From Pseudomonadota bacterium (GTDB taxonomy: Bacteria > Pseudomonadota > Alphaproteobacteria > Rhizobiales > Kaistiaceae): 25,251 nt of DNA. Both the position numbers and the translations under genes were made by a program. Position 1 is the stretch's first letter; every line of letters begins with the position of its first letter. Location of the stretch: the NCBI GenBank assembly GCA_023433185.1, contig JAEZEN010000527.1:1-25251 (forward strand), in the 5' to 3' direction. Shown here piece after piece: positions 7,033-14,407 of the stretch. The notes under the pieces were generated by a model that ran no database searches, was not told the DNA's origin, and saw only the letters and a list, made by a program, of their open reading frames with translations.

Positions 7033-8532
7033 ATGCCGCAGGCAGATGCTGACCAGTCGCGCGTGACCTACGGTCACTGGATCGGCGGCGCGGACCGGGC
7101 GTCGTCGTCGGGTGGGGTCTTTCCGTCCTACAATCCCACCACGGGCACCGTATGGGGCGATTTCGCCCTCGGCGAAAAGACCGATGTCGCGGACGCCGTC
7201 GCGGCGGCCAAGACCGCCTTCGGGACGTGGAAGGCGCTCTCGCCGACCCGCCGCGGCCGGCTCCTGATGCGCTGGGCCGATGCGATCCACGCGAACGCGG
7301 AGAAGATCGGCCGCATCGAGACCTCGCAGAACGGCAAGCTCCTCAACGAGATGGTGCTGCAGGCCCGCATCGTGCCGGACTGGCTCTACTACTATGGCGG
7401 CCTCGCCGACAAGGTCGAGGGACGGGTCATCCCGCTCGACCGGACGTCGGTGCTCAACTACACGCTGCGCGAACCGCTCGGCGTCGTCGGCGTCATCATG
7501 CCGTGGAACTCGCCGCTGTTCCTCGCGATCATGGCGGTCGCCCCGGCGCTCGCCGCCGGCAACACCGTCGTCATCAAGCCGTCGGAGGTGACGCCGGCCT
7601 CGGTCATCGAGGCGGCGCGGCTGGCCGAGGAGATCGGCATCCCGGCCGGCGTCATCAACGTCGTCACCGGCGACCGGGCCACCGGCGAGGCGCTGGTCGA
7701 TCATCCCGACGTTGCCAAGGTCGCCTTCACCGGCGGCGTCGAGGCCGGCCGCGCCATCGGCGCGCGCGCCGCCGCGCGCCTCGCCCACGTCACGCTGGAA
7801 CTCGGCGGCAAGAGCGCCAACATCGTCTTCCCCGACGCCGACATGAAGCAGGCCGAGGCGGGGCTGCTCGCCGGCATCTTCGCCGCCGCCGGCCAGACCT
7901 GTGTCGCCGGCTCGCGGGCGCTGGTCCACAGGAAGATCCGCGACGACGTGCTCGAGATCCTGTCGAAGCGGGCCGCCGGCATCGTCATCGGCGACCCGCT
8001 CGATCCGGCGACGCAGATGGGGCCGGTCGCCTCCAGGGCCCAGCTCGAGAAGGACGAGCGCATGGTCGACCGCGCCGTCGCCGACGGGGCCGAACTGGTC
8101 TTCGGCGGCCGCCGCGCCAACCCGCCCGGCTTCCCCGACGGCTACTTCTTCTCGCCCACCATCCTCGCCAATGTCGCGCCCGACAGCTTCATCGCCCAGA
8201 ACGAGGTGTTCGGGCCGGTGCTGTCGGTGATCCCCTTCGAGGACGAGGAGGAGGCGGTGGCGCTCGCCAACGGCACGCCCTTCGGGCTCGCCGCGGGCGT
8301 CTGGACCCGCGACATCCGCCGCGCCCACCGCATGGCCCGGCAACTGCAGGCCGGCACGGTGTGGATCAACATGTACCGCGGCATGACCTTCAACTCGCCC
8401 TTCGGCGGCTACAAGTCGAGCGGCATCGGCCGCCAGAACGGCATCGAGGCCATCGACCAGTACCTCCAGACCAAGAGCGTTTGGTGCGAGCTCTCCGACG
8501 ACGTCCAGGATCCCTTCGTGATGCGGTCCTGA
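7033..8532 (+). CDS. NAD(P)-dependent aldehyde dehydrogenase
   Basis: The 499-residue ALDH superfamily enzyme oxidises an aldehyde to an acid with NAD(P)+. The ATG at 7033 is chosen because GAGG lies 7 nt upstream; a TTG at 7021 overlaps the operator. Catalytic residues are in place: Asn159 in MPWNSP, Glu256 in LELGGK and nucleophile Cys290 in AGQTCVAGSR, with the usual 34-residue Glu-Cys spacing. The C-terminal EVFGPV and SPFGGYKSSGIGR motifs are present. Length and motifs suit the broad betaine/semialdehyde dehydrogenase groups. It is first in an operon with a class III aminotransferase, so an omega-semialdehyde made by that enzyme is the likely substrate (inference). Confidence 0.93.
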   Translation: MPQADADQSRVTYGHWIGGADRASSSGGVFPSYNPTTGTVWGDFALGEKTDVADAVAAAKTAFGTWKALSPTRRGRLLMRWADAIHANAEKIGRIETSQNGKLLNEMVLQARIVPDWLYYYGGLADKVEGRVIPLDRTSVLNYTLREPLGVVGVIMPWNSPLFLAIMAVAPALAAGNTVVIKPSEVTPASVIEAARLAEEIGIPAGVINVVTGDRATGEALVDHPDVAKVAFTGGVEAGRAIGARAAARLAHVTLELGGKSANIVFPDADMKQAEAGLLAGIFAAAGQTCVAGSRALVHRKIRDDVLEILSKRAAGIVIGDPLDPATQMGPVASRAQLEKDERMVDRAVADGAELVFGGRRANPPGFPDGYFFSPTILANVAPDSFIAQNEVFGPVLSVIPFEDEEEAVALANGTPFGLAAGVWTRDIRRAHRMARQLQAGTVWINMYRGMTFNSPFGGYKSSGIGRQNGIEAIDQYLQTKSVWCELSDDVQDPFVMRS

Positions 8533-8581
8533 ACCCTCCCTCCAGAACAGCGGCTTCCCTCCTCCTGGACAGGTCCCGACC

Positions 8582-9943
8582 ATGACATCGCAAGCGGCGC
8601 TCGCCCCGGCCACGGTTTCCTCCCGCAACCGCGCCAAGCGCCACGTCCGTCATTTCCTTGCCGATTTCGCCGCGCTCCAGCGCGAGTATCCCGACGGCTA
8701 CCCCAAGATGATGGTGCGCGGCGAGGGCGCCTATGTGTTCGACGAGGAGGGCAGCCGCCTTTTGGATGCCGGCAGCCATCTCGGCGCCTGCCAGATCGGC
8801 CACGGCCGGGTGGAGATGGCGACGCGCATCGCCGACCAGGTCCGGGAACTCGAGTTCATCGCGCTCGACGCGGGCATCTCGCACATCTACGCGGCCGAGC
8901 TCGCCGAGCGCCTCTCCGGCATCGTGCTCTGCGACGAGCCGGTGTTCTCCTTCACCAATTCCGGCAGCGAATCGAACGAGCTCGCCTTCAAAATCGCGCG
9001 CACCTGGCACGCCCGTCGCGGCGCGCCGGAGCGTACCAAGATCGTCTCCCGCCTCGGTTCCTATCACGGCTCGTCGATCGCAGCTTCCGCCGCCACCGGG
9101 GTCGCCGGCTTCCGGACCGGCTTCGGGCCGCTGGCGCCCGACTTCATCCAGACCGAACCGCCGACCCGGGACGGCTTCGGCCACCGCGAGAAGTCGAATG
9201 CCGAGGAACTGTCCCTGCCGCAGCTCGAGGCACTGATCGCGCGCGAGGGCCCGGAGACGGTCGCCGCCGTCATCGCCGAGCCGATCGCGATACCCGGCGC
9301 GGTCAAGATCCCTCATTCCGACTACTTCGCCGGGCTTCGTCGGATCTGCGACACCTACGGCCTGCTGCTGATCATCGACGAGGTGGTCTGCGGCTTCGGC
9401 CGGACCGGACGGATGTTCGGCGCCGAGCATTTCGGCGTCAAGGGCGACATCGTCACCTACGCCAAGGGGCTGACCAGCGGCTACATCCCGATGGGTGCGG
9501 TCGCGGTCTCGGGCGCGGTCAACGAGGTCTTCGTCAAGGCGCCGCTTCTCCACCTCAACACCTATGCCGGCCACCCGGTGGCCTGTGCGGCGGCCATGGC
9601 GGCGCTCGACGTGACCGAGGACGAGGGGCTCGTCGAGAACGCGGCCGCGATGGAGGAAGTGCTCCGCGACGAGCTGACCCGCATGCGCCAGAGCGTGCCG
9701 CGGATCACCGAGGTGACGGCGATCGGCCTTCTGTCGAGCGTGATCACCGACATCTCCGACCAGCCCGATCCTGACGCGACGGTCCGCAAGCTCCGCAAGG
9801 AGGCCTACGATGCCGGTCTGCTCGTGCGCGTCGCCCGGGACGGGACCAACATGAGCGCGCACTTCTACCCGCCGCTCGTCGTCACCCGGCGCGACATCGA
9901 GGACGGCGTCCGCGCCCTCGAAGTGGCGCTCCGCACGATCTGA
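8582..9943 (+). CDS. Class III PLP aminotransferase (omega-amino acid type)
   Basis: The 453-residue fold-type I enzyme moves an amino group from an amine, omega-amino acid or similar donor to a keto acid. Visible motifs are FTNSGSESNE (PLP phosphate loop), GSYHGSS, Asp266 in IIDEVVCGFGRTG (contact to the pyridine nitrogen) and Lys295 in YAKGLTSG, which forms the Schiff base. The C-terminal segment (FYPPLVVTRRDIEDG) is complete. It lies 49 bp after the aldehyde dehydrogenase gene, and transaminase plus dehydrogenase is a common pair for turning an omega-amino acid into a dicarboxylate. Beta-alanine, GABA or a longer omega-amino acid are all possible substrates; the sequence does not choose among them. 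Confidence 0.9.
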   Translation: MTSQAALAPATVSSRNRAKRHVRHFLADFAALQREYPDGYPKMMVRGEGAYVFDEEGSRLLDAGSHLGACQIGHGRVEMATRIADQVRELEFIALDAGISHIYAAELAERLSGIVLCDEPVFSFTNSGSESNELAFKIARTWHARRGAPERTKIVSRLGSYHGSSIAASAATGVAGFRTGFGPLAPDFIQTEPPTRDGFGHREKSNAEELSLPQLEALIAREGPETVAAVIAEPIAIPGAVKIPHSDYFAGLRRICDTYGLLLIIDEVVCGFGRTGRMFGAEHFGVKGDIVTYAKGLTSGYIPMGAVAVSGAVNEVFVKAPLLHLNTYAGHPVACAAAMAALDVTEDEGLVENAAAMEEVLRDELTRMRQSVPRITEVTAIGLLSSVITDISDQPDPDATVRKLRKEAYDAGLLVRVARDGTNMSAHFYPPLVVTRRDIEDGVRALEVALRTI

Positions 9944-9956
9944 GGACGCCCTTCCC

Positions 9957-11120
9957 ATGCGCATCGTCGACGTCCGCGAAGCCTCCGTCCCGCTCGAGGC
10001 CAACATCCAGAACGCTGTGGTGAGCTTCGCCGACCACACGGTGTCGCTCGTCGCGGTGGTTTCGGACGTGATCCGGAATGGAAAGCCCGTCACCGGAATC
10101 GCCTTCGAATCGATCGGCCGCTACGCCCAGAGCGGGCTCTTGCGCGAGCGCTTCATCCCGCGCCTCCTCAAGGCGAAACCCGAGGATCTGCTCGACGCGG
10201 GCGGCACGGGCATCGACCCCGGCAAGGCCTACCGGGCGATGATGAAGAACGAGAAGCCCGGCGGTCACGGCGACCGCGCGCATGCGGTCGCCGCGGTCGA
10301 GCTGGCGATCTGGGATCTCAATGCCAGGCTCGCCGGCGTGCCCGCCTGGCAGCACATCGCCGAGAGGCACGGCGTCGCGGCGCGGGCGCGGATGCCGGTC
10401 TATGCCGCCGGCGGCTACTACTATCCGGAGGACAGCCTCGGCCGTCTCAAGGACGAGATGAAAGCCTATGGCGACATGGGCTACACGTCGTTCAAGATGA
10501 AGATCGGCGGTGCCCCGCTCGCCGAGGACATGAAGCGCATCGAGGCGGCGCTGTCAGTGGTCGGCGATGCCAGTGTTCTCGCGGTCGACGCCAATGGCCG
10601 CTTCGACACCCCGACCGCGGTGGCCTATGGCCGGGCGATGGCCGATTTCGGCCTCCGCTGGTACGAGGAGCCCGGCGACCCGCTCGACTACCAGCTCATG
10701 GCCGACCTCGCGGCGGTCTACGAGCGCCCGCTCGCCACCGGCGAGAACCTCTTCTCCACCCGCGACGTAGACAACCTCATCCGCCACGGCGGCATGCGGA
10801 AGGGGCACGACCTGTTCCAGATGGACCCGGCGCTCGGCTACGGGCTTGGAGAATTCGCGCGGATGATCGATGCGATGGAGAAGGCCGGCTATTCGCGGGC
10901 CCAGCTCTTCCCGCATGGCGGCCACATGATCGCGCTCCACATCGTGGTCGGGCTCGGCCTCGGTGGGTCGGAAGCCTATCCCGGCGTCTTCGCGCCGGTC
11001 GGCGGCTACGCGCCGGACTGCACGCTCGAGGACGGCGGCATCGCACCGGGCGACCGGCCGGGCTTCGGGCTCGAGGCCAAGCCCGACCTCGCGCCGCATA
11101 TCGCTCGGCTCGTGGCCTAG
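9957..11120 (+). CDS. tarD: Enolase-superfamily dehydratase, D-tartrate dehydratase-like
   Basis: The 387-residue protein is in the mandelate racemase subgroup. The acid/base lysine pair is Lys180/Lys182 in FKMKIGG. Metal ligands are Asp211 (VDANGRF), Glu237 (WYEEPGDP) and Glu263 (TGENLFS), and the partner base is His320 in FPHGGH. As I recall it, the Bradyrhizobium D-tartrate dehydratase TarD uses Lys184, Asp213, Glu239, Glu265 and His322. Every position matches with a constant offset of two, and the length is almost equal (about 389). The expected reaction is Mg-dependent dehydration of a hydroxy acid such as D-tartrate. It follows the aminotransferase by 13 bp, an odd partner for a tartrate enzyme, so a related hydroxy-acid substrate is possible. 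The TAG stop lies inside the adjoining palindromic repeat. Confidence 0.82.
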   Translation: MRIVDVREASVPLEANIQNAVVSFADHTVSLVAVVSDVIRNGKPVTGIAFESIGRYAQSGLLRERFIPRLLKAKPEDLLDAGGTGIDPGKAYRAMMKNEKPGGHGDRAHAVAAVELAIWDLNARLAGVPAWQHIAERHGVAARARMPVYAAGGYYYPEDSLGRLKDEMKAYGDMGYTSFKMKIGGAPLAEDMKRIEAALSVVGDASVLAVDANGRFDTPTAVAYGRAMADFGLRWYEEPGDPLDYQLMADLAAVYERPLATGENLFSTRDVDNLIRHGGMRKGHDLFQMDPALGYGLGEFARMIDAMEKAGYSRAQLFPHGGHMIALHIVVGLGLGGSEAYPGVFAPVGGYAPDCTLEDGGIAPGDRPGFGLEAKPDLAPHIARLVA

Positions 11121-11195
11121 TGAAGCGAGTTTGACATTTGATACCCATCTGCCATGAACGCTTGCTCAAATGTCAAACTCAAAAGCTTCACTTAG
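11117..11195 (+). repeat. Long-stem palindromic repeat, copy 1
   Basis: This 79-nt element folds into an outer stem CTAGTGAAGC (11117-11126) with GCTTCACTTAG (11185-11195, one bulged base). Inside is a perfect 15-bp stem, 11127-11141 with 11166-11180. The right side carries an AAAA bulge (11181-11184), and the 24-nt loop starts TACCC. It shares architecture and 15 of 20 bases of one arm with copy 2 on the other strand. Its first bases include the TAG stop of the upstream gene. It may also act as a terminator between convergent genes. Confidence 0.8.
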
Positions 11196-11208
11196 AATCA
11201 TAGAGTTG

Positions 11209-11284
11209 CTAGTGGTCCTTTGATTCCGACACTTGCTCGGCGCTCCCTCAAAACGGGTAGCAAGTGTCGGAATCGGACCACTAG
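11209..11284 (-). repeat. Long-stem palindromic repeat, copy 2 (inverted)
   Basis: The outer stem CTAGTGGTCC (11209-11218) pairs perfectly with GGACCACTAG (11275-11284). The inner 16-bp stem joins 11222-11237 with 11259-11274. A TTT bulge at 11219-11221 and a 21-nt loop complete the fold. Read on the minus strand it has the same order as copy 1: CTAGTG outer arm, GA.T..GACA.TTG inner arm, TACCC loop start, A-rich bulge. The stem bases differ between copies on both arms together, so pairing is kept. The cupin gene's TAG stop lies inside it. The two copies are 13 bp apart. Confidence 0.8.
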
Positions 11285-11814
11285 GAGTCCGCCACCGGCT
11301 CCCCGGGAAACCTGAGGCCGAACCGCTCCACGAGATCAGGGACGGAAGAAGGGTCCATCTCCAGCCCGTACTCGGCCGAGAGCGCTCCCAGCTCTTGCGG
11401 ATCCGCCTTCATGATCCCTCCGAGATCCAGGACACGCCGGAAGAAGTGTTCGAAGCCCGCCGGCGCGATGATCTCCAGAATTCTGGCCGGCGTGTCGCCG
11501 TTGTTCCAGAAGGTGTGCCACTGGTTGCGGGGCTTGAAGACCAGCGTTCCCGACCCGGCCGTCACGGTCCGGTCGCCGAGGAGGGCCCCGACCTCGCCAT
11601 CAAGCACATAGCTGTACTCGTCTTCTCTGGTGTGCCGGTGAAGCGGCGCCGCCAAAGCGCGCGGGGACATGACATGCTCGACAAGAGAGAACCCGCCGCG
11701 GGTGTCTGCCTCGTCGATCATGAACCTCACGCCGATGCTCCCGAGGAAGCCCTGCACCCCGTCCTTGCTCGTGACGACGCGGGGACCGGAGACCGTTTCA
11801 GCCACTGCTTCCAT
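11281..11814 (-). CDS. Single-domain cupin protein
   Basis: The 177-residue protein starts at ATG 11814 with AAGGAAG upstream. It has one cupin barrel. Motif 1 provides His59, His61 and Glu66 (PLHRHTREDEYSYVLDGEVG) and motif 2 provides His100 (FKPRNQWHTFWN), the usual set of four metal ligands. A longer open frame upstream runs through the TetR gene and is not used. Such small cupins can be dioxygenases, isomerases or sensing proteins; the reaction is unknown here. It is divergent from a TetR regulator whose promoter interlocks with its own, so that regulator probably controls it. Confidence 0.85.
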   Translation of the reverse strand: MEAVAETVSGPRVVTSKDGVQGFLGSIGVRFMIDEADTRGGFSLVEHVMSPRALAAPLHRHTREDEYSYVLDGEVGALLGDRTVTAGSGTLVFKPRNQWHTFWNNGDTPARILEIIAPAGFEHFFRRVLDLGGIMKADPQELGALSAEYGLEMDPSSVPDLVERFGLRFPGEPVADS

Positions 11815-11853
11815 CGTCGCTTCCTTTCGCGGTACAAGGGTGTCGCGCGAAAC

Positions 11854-11882
11854 TTGGCAGGCAGCCGGCCTGCTGTCAATAT
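11854..11882. promoter_or_regulatory. Interlocking divergent promoters with a palindromic operator
   Basis: For the TetR gene, TTGGCA (11854-11859) and CAATAT (11877-11882) lie 17 bp apart on the plus strand. For the cupin gene, TTGACA on the minus strand is at 11879-11874. A perfect 6-5-6 inverted repeat, GCAGGC-AGCCG-GCCTGC (11857-11873), fills the space between the promoter boxes of both genes. One bound TetR dimer could shut both promoters. Confidence 0.6.
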
Positions 11883-11895
11883 TGAAAGGACATAG

Positions 11896-12531
11896 GTGGC
11901 CGACGAAAAGCGTCCCTATCGCATGAGCAGGCGTGCCGCCGCCGAGGAGGAGACCCGCAGGCGGATCACGCGGAGCACCGTCGCCCTGCACGAAACGCTG
12001 GGACCCGCCCGCACCTCGATCAGCGCGATCGCGGACCATGCGGGGGTGCGTCGCTCCACCGTGTACCGCCACTTTCCGGACGAACTGGCTCTCTTCACCG
12101 CGTGCACCGAACACTGGATGAGCGCCAATCCGCCGCCTGACCCGTTGCCGTGGGCGGAGATAAGGGACACCGATGAGAGGCTGGGAGTGGCTTTGGGCAG
12201 CCTTTATCCCTACTACCGGCGGACGCGGCCGATGATGGAGAGCATCCACCGGGACGAGGCCGTCATGCCGCTCGTGAAACAGATGATGGGGGGCTATCGG
12301 GGATACCTCGAGACCGCCCGGGACCTGTTGCTCGAGGGCCGCGCGCTGCAGGCCGACCGGCGCGGCAGCGTCAGAGCCGCCATCGGACATGCGCTTTCGT
12401 TCCCCGCATGGCGGTCGCTGGCAGTGGATCAAGGTCTGTCGGACGAAGAGTGCTGCGACCTGATGGTCCGCCTCGTCCGCGCCGCGCAGCTTCCCCAACC
12501 GCCTGCCGATCGGCGCCCGTCCGGTGCCTAA
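11896..12531 (+). CDS. TetR/AcrR-family transcriptional regulator
   Basis: The 211-residue protein starts at GTG 11896, 5 nt after GAAAGGA; an ATG at 11923 is a possible shorter start. The N-terminal helix-turn-helix spans about residues 41-61 (ISAIADHAGVRRSTVYRHF), typical of TetR. The C-terminal ligand and dimerisation region is divergent, as usual, so the ligand is unknown. Gene position implies control of the divergent cupin gene and itself through the palindrome at 11857-11873. A CAAG-CAA-CTTG dyad followed by T-rich sequence just past the stop (about 12536-12550) could be a weak terminator. Confidence 0.85.
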   Translation: MADEKRPYRMSRRAAAEEETRRRITRSTVALHETLGPARTSISAIADHAGVRRSTVYRHFPDELALFTACTEHWMSANPPPDPLPWAEIRDTDERLGVALGSLYPYYRRTRPMMESIHRDEAVMPLVKQMMGGYRGYLETARDLLLEGRALQADRRGSVRAAIGHALSFPAWRSLAVDQGLSDEECCDLMVRLVRAAQLPQPPADRRPSGA

Positions 12532-12646
12532 ACATCAAGCAACTTGTCTTTTAACGCCCGAAATGGCACCGCTTGGAGCATCTGAGGCGGGGCCGGCCTG
12601 ATTCATCGCGTCCGGAGCGACCCCTGATCGACGGGAGGATCGTGGA

Positions 12647-13396
12647 TTGTCCGGCGCCGGCACCGAACCCGACGGCCACGACCACTGGCACTTCTACCCG
12701 ATCTCCAACCCCCGGGCGCATGAGGAGGTCGTCGAGCAGATCACCTTCGCCATCCTCTCCGGGGCCTTCAACAGCGGTGAGCGGCTGCCGAATGTCGAGG
12801 CGCTCGCCAGGACCATGGGCGTGTCGAAGCCGGTGATCGGCGAGGCGCTCAAGGTGCTCACCAGGGCCGGGGTGGTGAAGGCCCAGCGCGGCGTCCACGG
12901 CGGCCTGACGGTCGACAATGTCGACGTGCCGGACTCGGTGCTGGCTCTCACGGCGCCGCTTCGCCATTTCGAGATTCGCGAGATCGTCGAGGCGCGCCGG
13001 CCCGTCGAGCTGCGGCTGGCGCTGCTGGCCGGGGAACGCGCGACCGAGGAGGACTTCGCCTCGATGCAGGTCTGTATCGACCGGCTCCGCGAGCACAGCC
13101 ACAGCGACCTCACCAACCGCATCCGCTTCGACCACCTGTTTCACTACACGATCGGCCGGACGGCGCGGAGCCGCGCGCTGGCGCTGTACCAGCACCAGAT
13201 CCTCGAGAATCTCTATGCGCGGATGCGCGACTACTTCGCCGACATCGAGGACGTGCAGGGGGTGATCGAGCTGCACGAGATGACGCTGGCCGCCATCCGC
13301 ACCCGCGATCCCGCGACGATCCGCGAGGCCGTCGACGTCCACCTGAAGCCGCTGGAGAAGGTGGTGGCGGAGGCCGGGGAAGCCCGGCCGGCTTGA
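12647..13396 (+). CDS. GntR-family regulator with FCD domain
   Basis: The 249-residue protein starts at a TTG with GGGAGG 8 nt upstream; a GTG at 12642 is in another frame. The winged helix-turn-helix covers about residues 24-90 (LARTMGVSKPVIGEALKVLTRAGVV). The FCD all-helical domain follows, with likely metal or ligand residues Asp162, His166, His210 and His232. FCD regulators usually sense small acids and repress catabolic or transport operons. It sits between the lactam-type cluster and the EthD/ABC cluster and converges on the EthD gene with only 6 bp between stops. It is the best candidate to bind the A/T-rich dyads in four nearby promoters (inference). Confidence 0.88.
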   Translation: MSGAGTEPDGHDHWHFYPISNPRAHEEVVEQITFAILSGAFNSGERLPNVEALARTMGVSKPVIGEALKVLTRAGVVKAQRGVHGGLTVDNVDVPDSVLALTAPLRHFEIREIVEARRPVELRLALLAGERATEEDFASMQVCIDRLREHSHSDLTNRIRFDHLFHYTIGRTARSRALALYQHQILENLYARMRDYFADIEDVQGVIELHEMTLAAIRTRDPATIREAVDVHLKPLEKVVAEAGEARPA

Positions 13397-13402
13397 TCGC
13401 CG

Positions 13403-14161
13403 CTACTCGTCCCGGTGCGGGAGGGCGGTGTTGAGCATCAGCATCTCCTGCCCGCGGAAGAGGCCGGCCAGCGTGTCGGTGCTGGCGTCGCGGAGGGCGC
13501 CGAACTTCTCCTTGAACTCCGCCGAGTCGAGGTAGCGAATGGCGTCGGCATTGGAGTCGAACCACAGCTCCATGTTCCAGTCGTAGAGGAGCTGGCCCTC
13601 CGAGGGCAGGGTCCCGACCATGCCGAGCTTGATGATCTTGTTGACGCTCGTGCCGAAGACGTGCTCGCGGACCAGCGGGTTCCTGCCGAGGTCGCCGAGG
13701 GTGCGGGCGTACCAGTCCTTGATGCCGGCCTTGTCCTTCGCCATGCCGAAGGCGATGAACCTGGTGATGGTGCCGTCCGGCCGCGCCCGCTAGCCGCGCT
13801 GGAAGGTCGAGAACTGCGCCGGCTGCGCGACATCGAACTGGGTGTGCTCGGTCAGCGCGATGCCCGGCAGGGTGCCCGGCTGCAGGCCCATGTTGACCAT
13901 GCCGTCGCCAAGCAGTGCCCAGCCGGTGGAATGGTTCCAGCATTCGACCATCGAATCCCAGTCCGCCCAATATTCCTGAGCGATGCGGAAATAGTCGCCG
14001 TGCGCCACCGCGGGCTGCACGTTCACCCGCCGGTTGATCGAGTAGCGCACGATCTTGTGGGCGACCTTGGCCAGCTCGGTGTGGATGCCGAGGTACCAGC
14101 CGTCGAACTGATCGGCGGTCAGGTGCTTGGGAAGGGTGATGACCCAGTTGAAGCTGATCAC
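13403..14161 (-). pseudogene. EthD-like protein interrupted by an in-frame TAG
   Basis: One continuous frame of 252 sense/stop codons runs from GTG 14161 (GGAG 8 nt upstream) to TAG 13403-13405, broken only by a TAG at codon 124 (13790-13792). Both halves look alive: the N-terminal 123 residues begin MISFNWVITLPKHLTADQFDGWY, and the C-terminal part has FIAFGMAKDKAGIKDWY. These resemble two repeated EthD/dimeric alpha-beta-barrel domains, one on each side of the stop. No frameshift is present. An internal ATG at 13744 could restart translation and yield 113 residues. The function of this type of protein is unclear; EthD-like domains appear in degradation clusters. The gene is divergent from the ABC importer. 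Recent decay, a base error or readthrough are all possible. Confidence 0.75.
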
Positions 14162-14180
14162 CGGCTGCGCTCCGCTAAGA

Positions 14181-14230
14181 TTAAAGAATAAGTCCTTTGA
14201 TGATTATGAGCGGGGCCGGAGGGGTGTCAA
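14181..14230 (-). promoter_or_regulatory. EthD-gene promoter with A/T-rich dyad
   Basis: On the minus strand TTGACA (14230-14225) is followed after 16 bp by CATAAT (14208-14203). Just downstream is an imperfect 6-8-6 dyad (14181-14200; TTAAAG and CTTTGA arms on the plus strand). The minus strand here reads AAAGGACTTATTCTTT, sharing AAAGG with the pxpC and aldehyde dehydrogenase operators. The position after the -10 is the same as at the other three promoters. Confidence 0.55.
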
Positions 14231-14304
14231 GCCAGCCGGCCGGCTGGCCGCGCCCCGCCCTGCCCCCGAATGCGTCGTGCCGCTTCCTTCGGCAGCCTGC
14301 CGTA

Positions 14305-14353
14305 TTGACACGGTCCGCTCCGGCCGGTTAAAACAAAGATCAATGCTTTTGTT
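14305..14353 (+). promoter_or_regulatory. ABC importer promoter with A/T-rich dyad
   Basis: TTGACA at 14305-14310 and TTAAAA at 14328-14333 are 17 bp apart. Immediately after lies an inverted repeat AACAAA (14332-14337) with TTTGTT (14348-14353). Inside it, AAAGATCAAT (14335-14344) is an exact copy of a word in the pxpC operator (6822-6831). GGAGG precedes the ATG at 14408. Confidence 0.6.
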
Positions 14354-14407
14354 CTTTTTCCAGCAGAGCCGAACGATCCACAGACACACCGTTCCAGGAG
14401 GGAAGGA

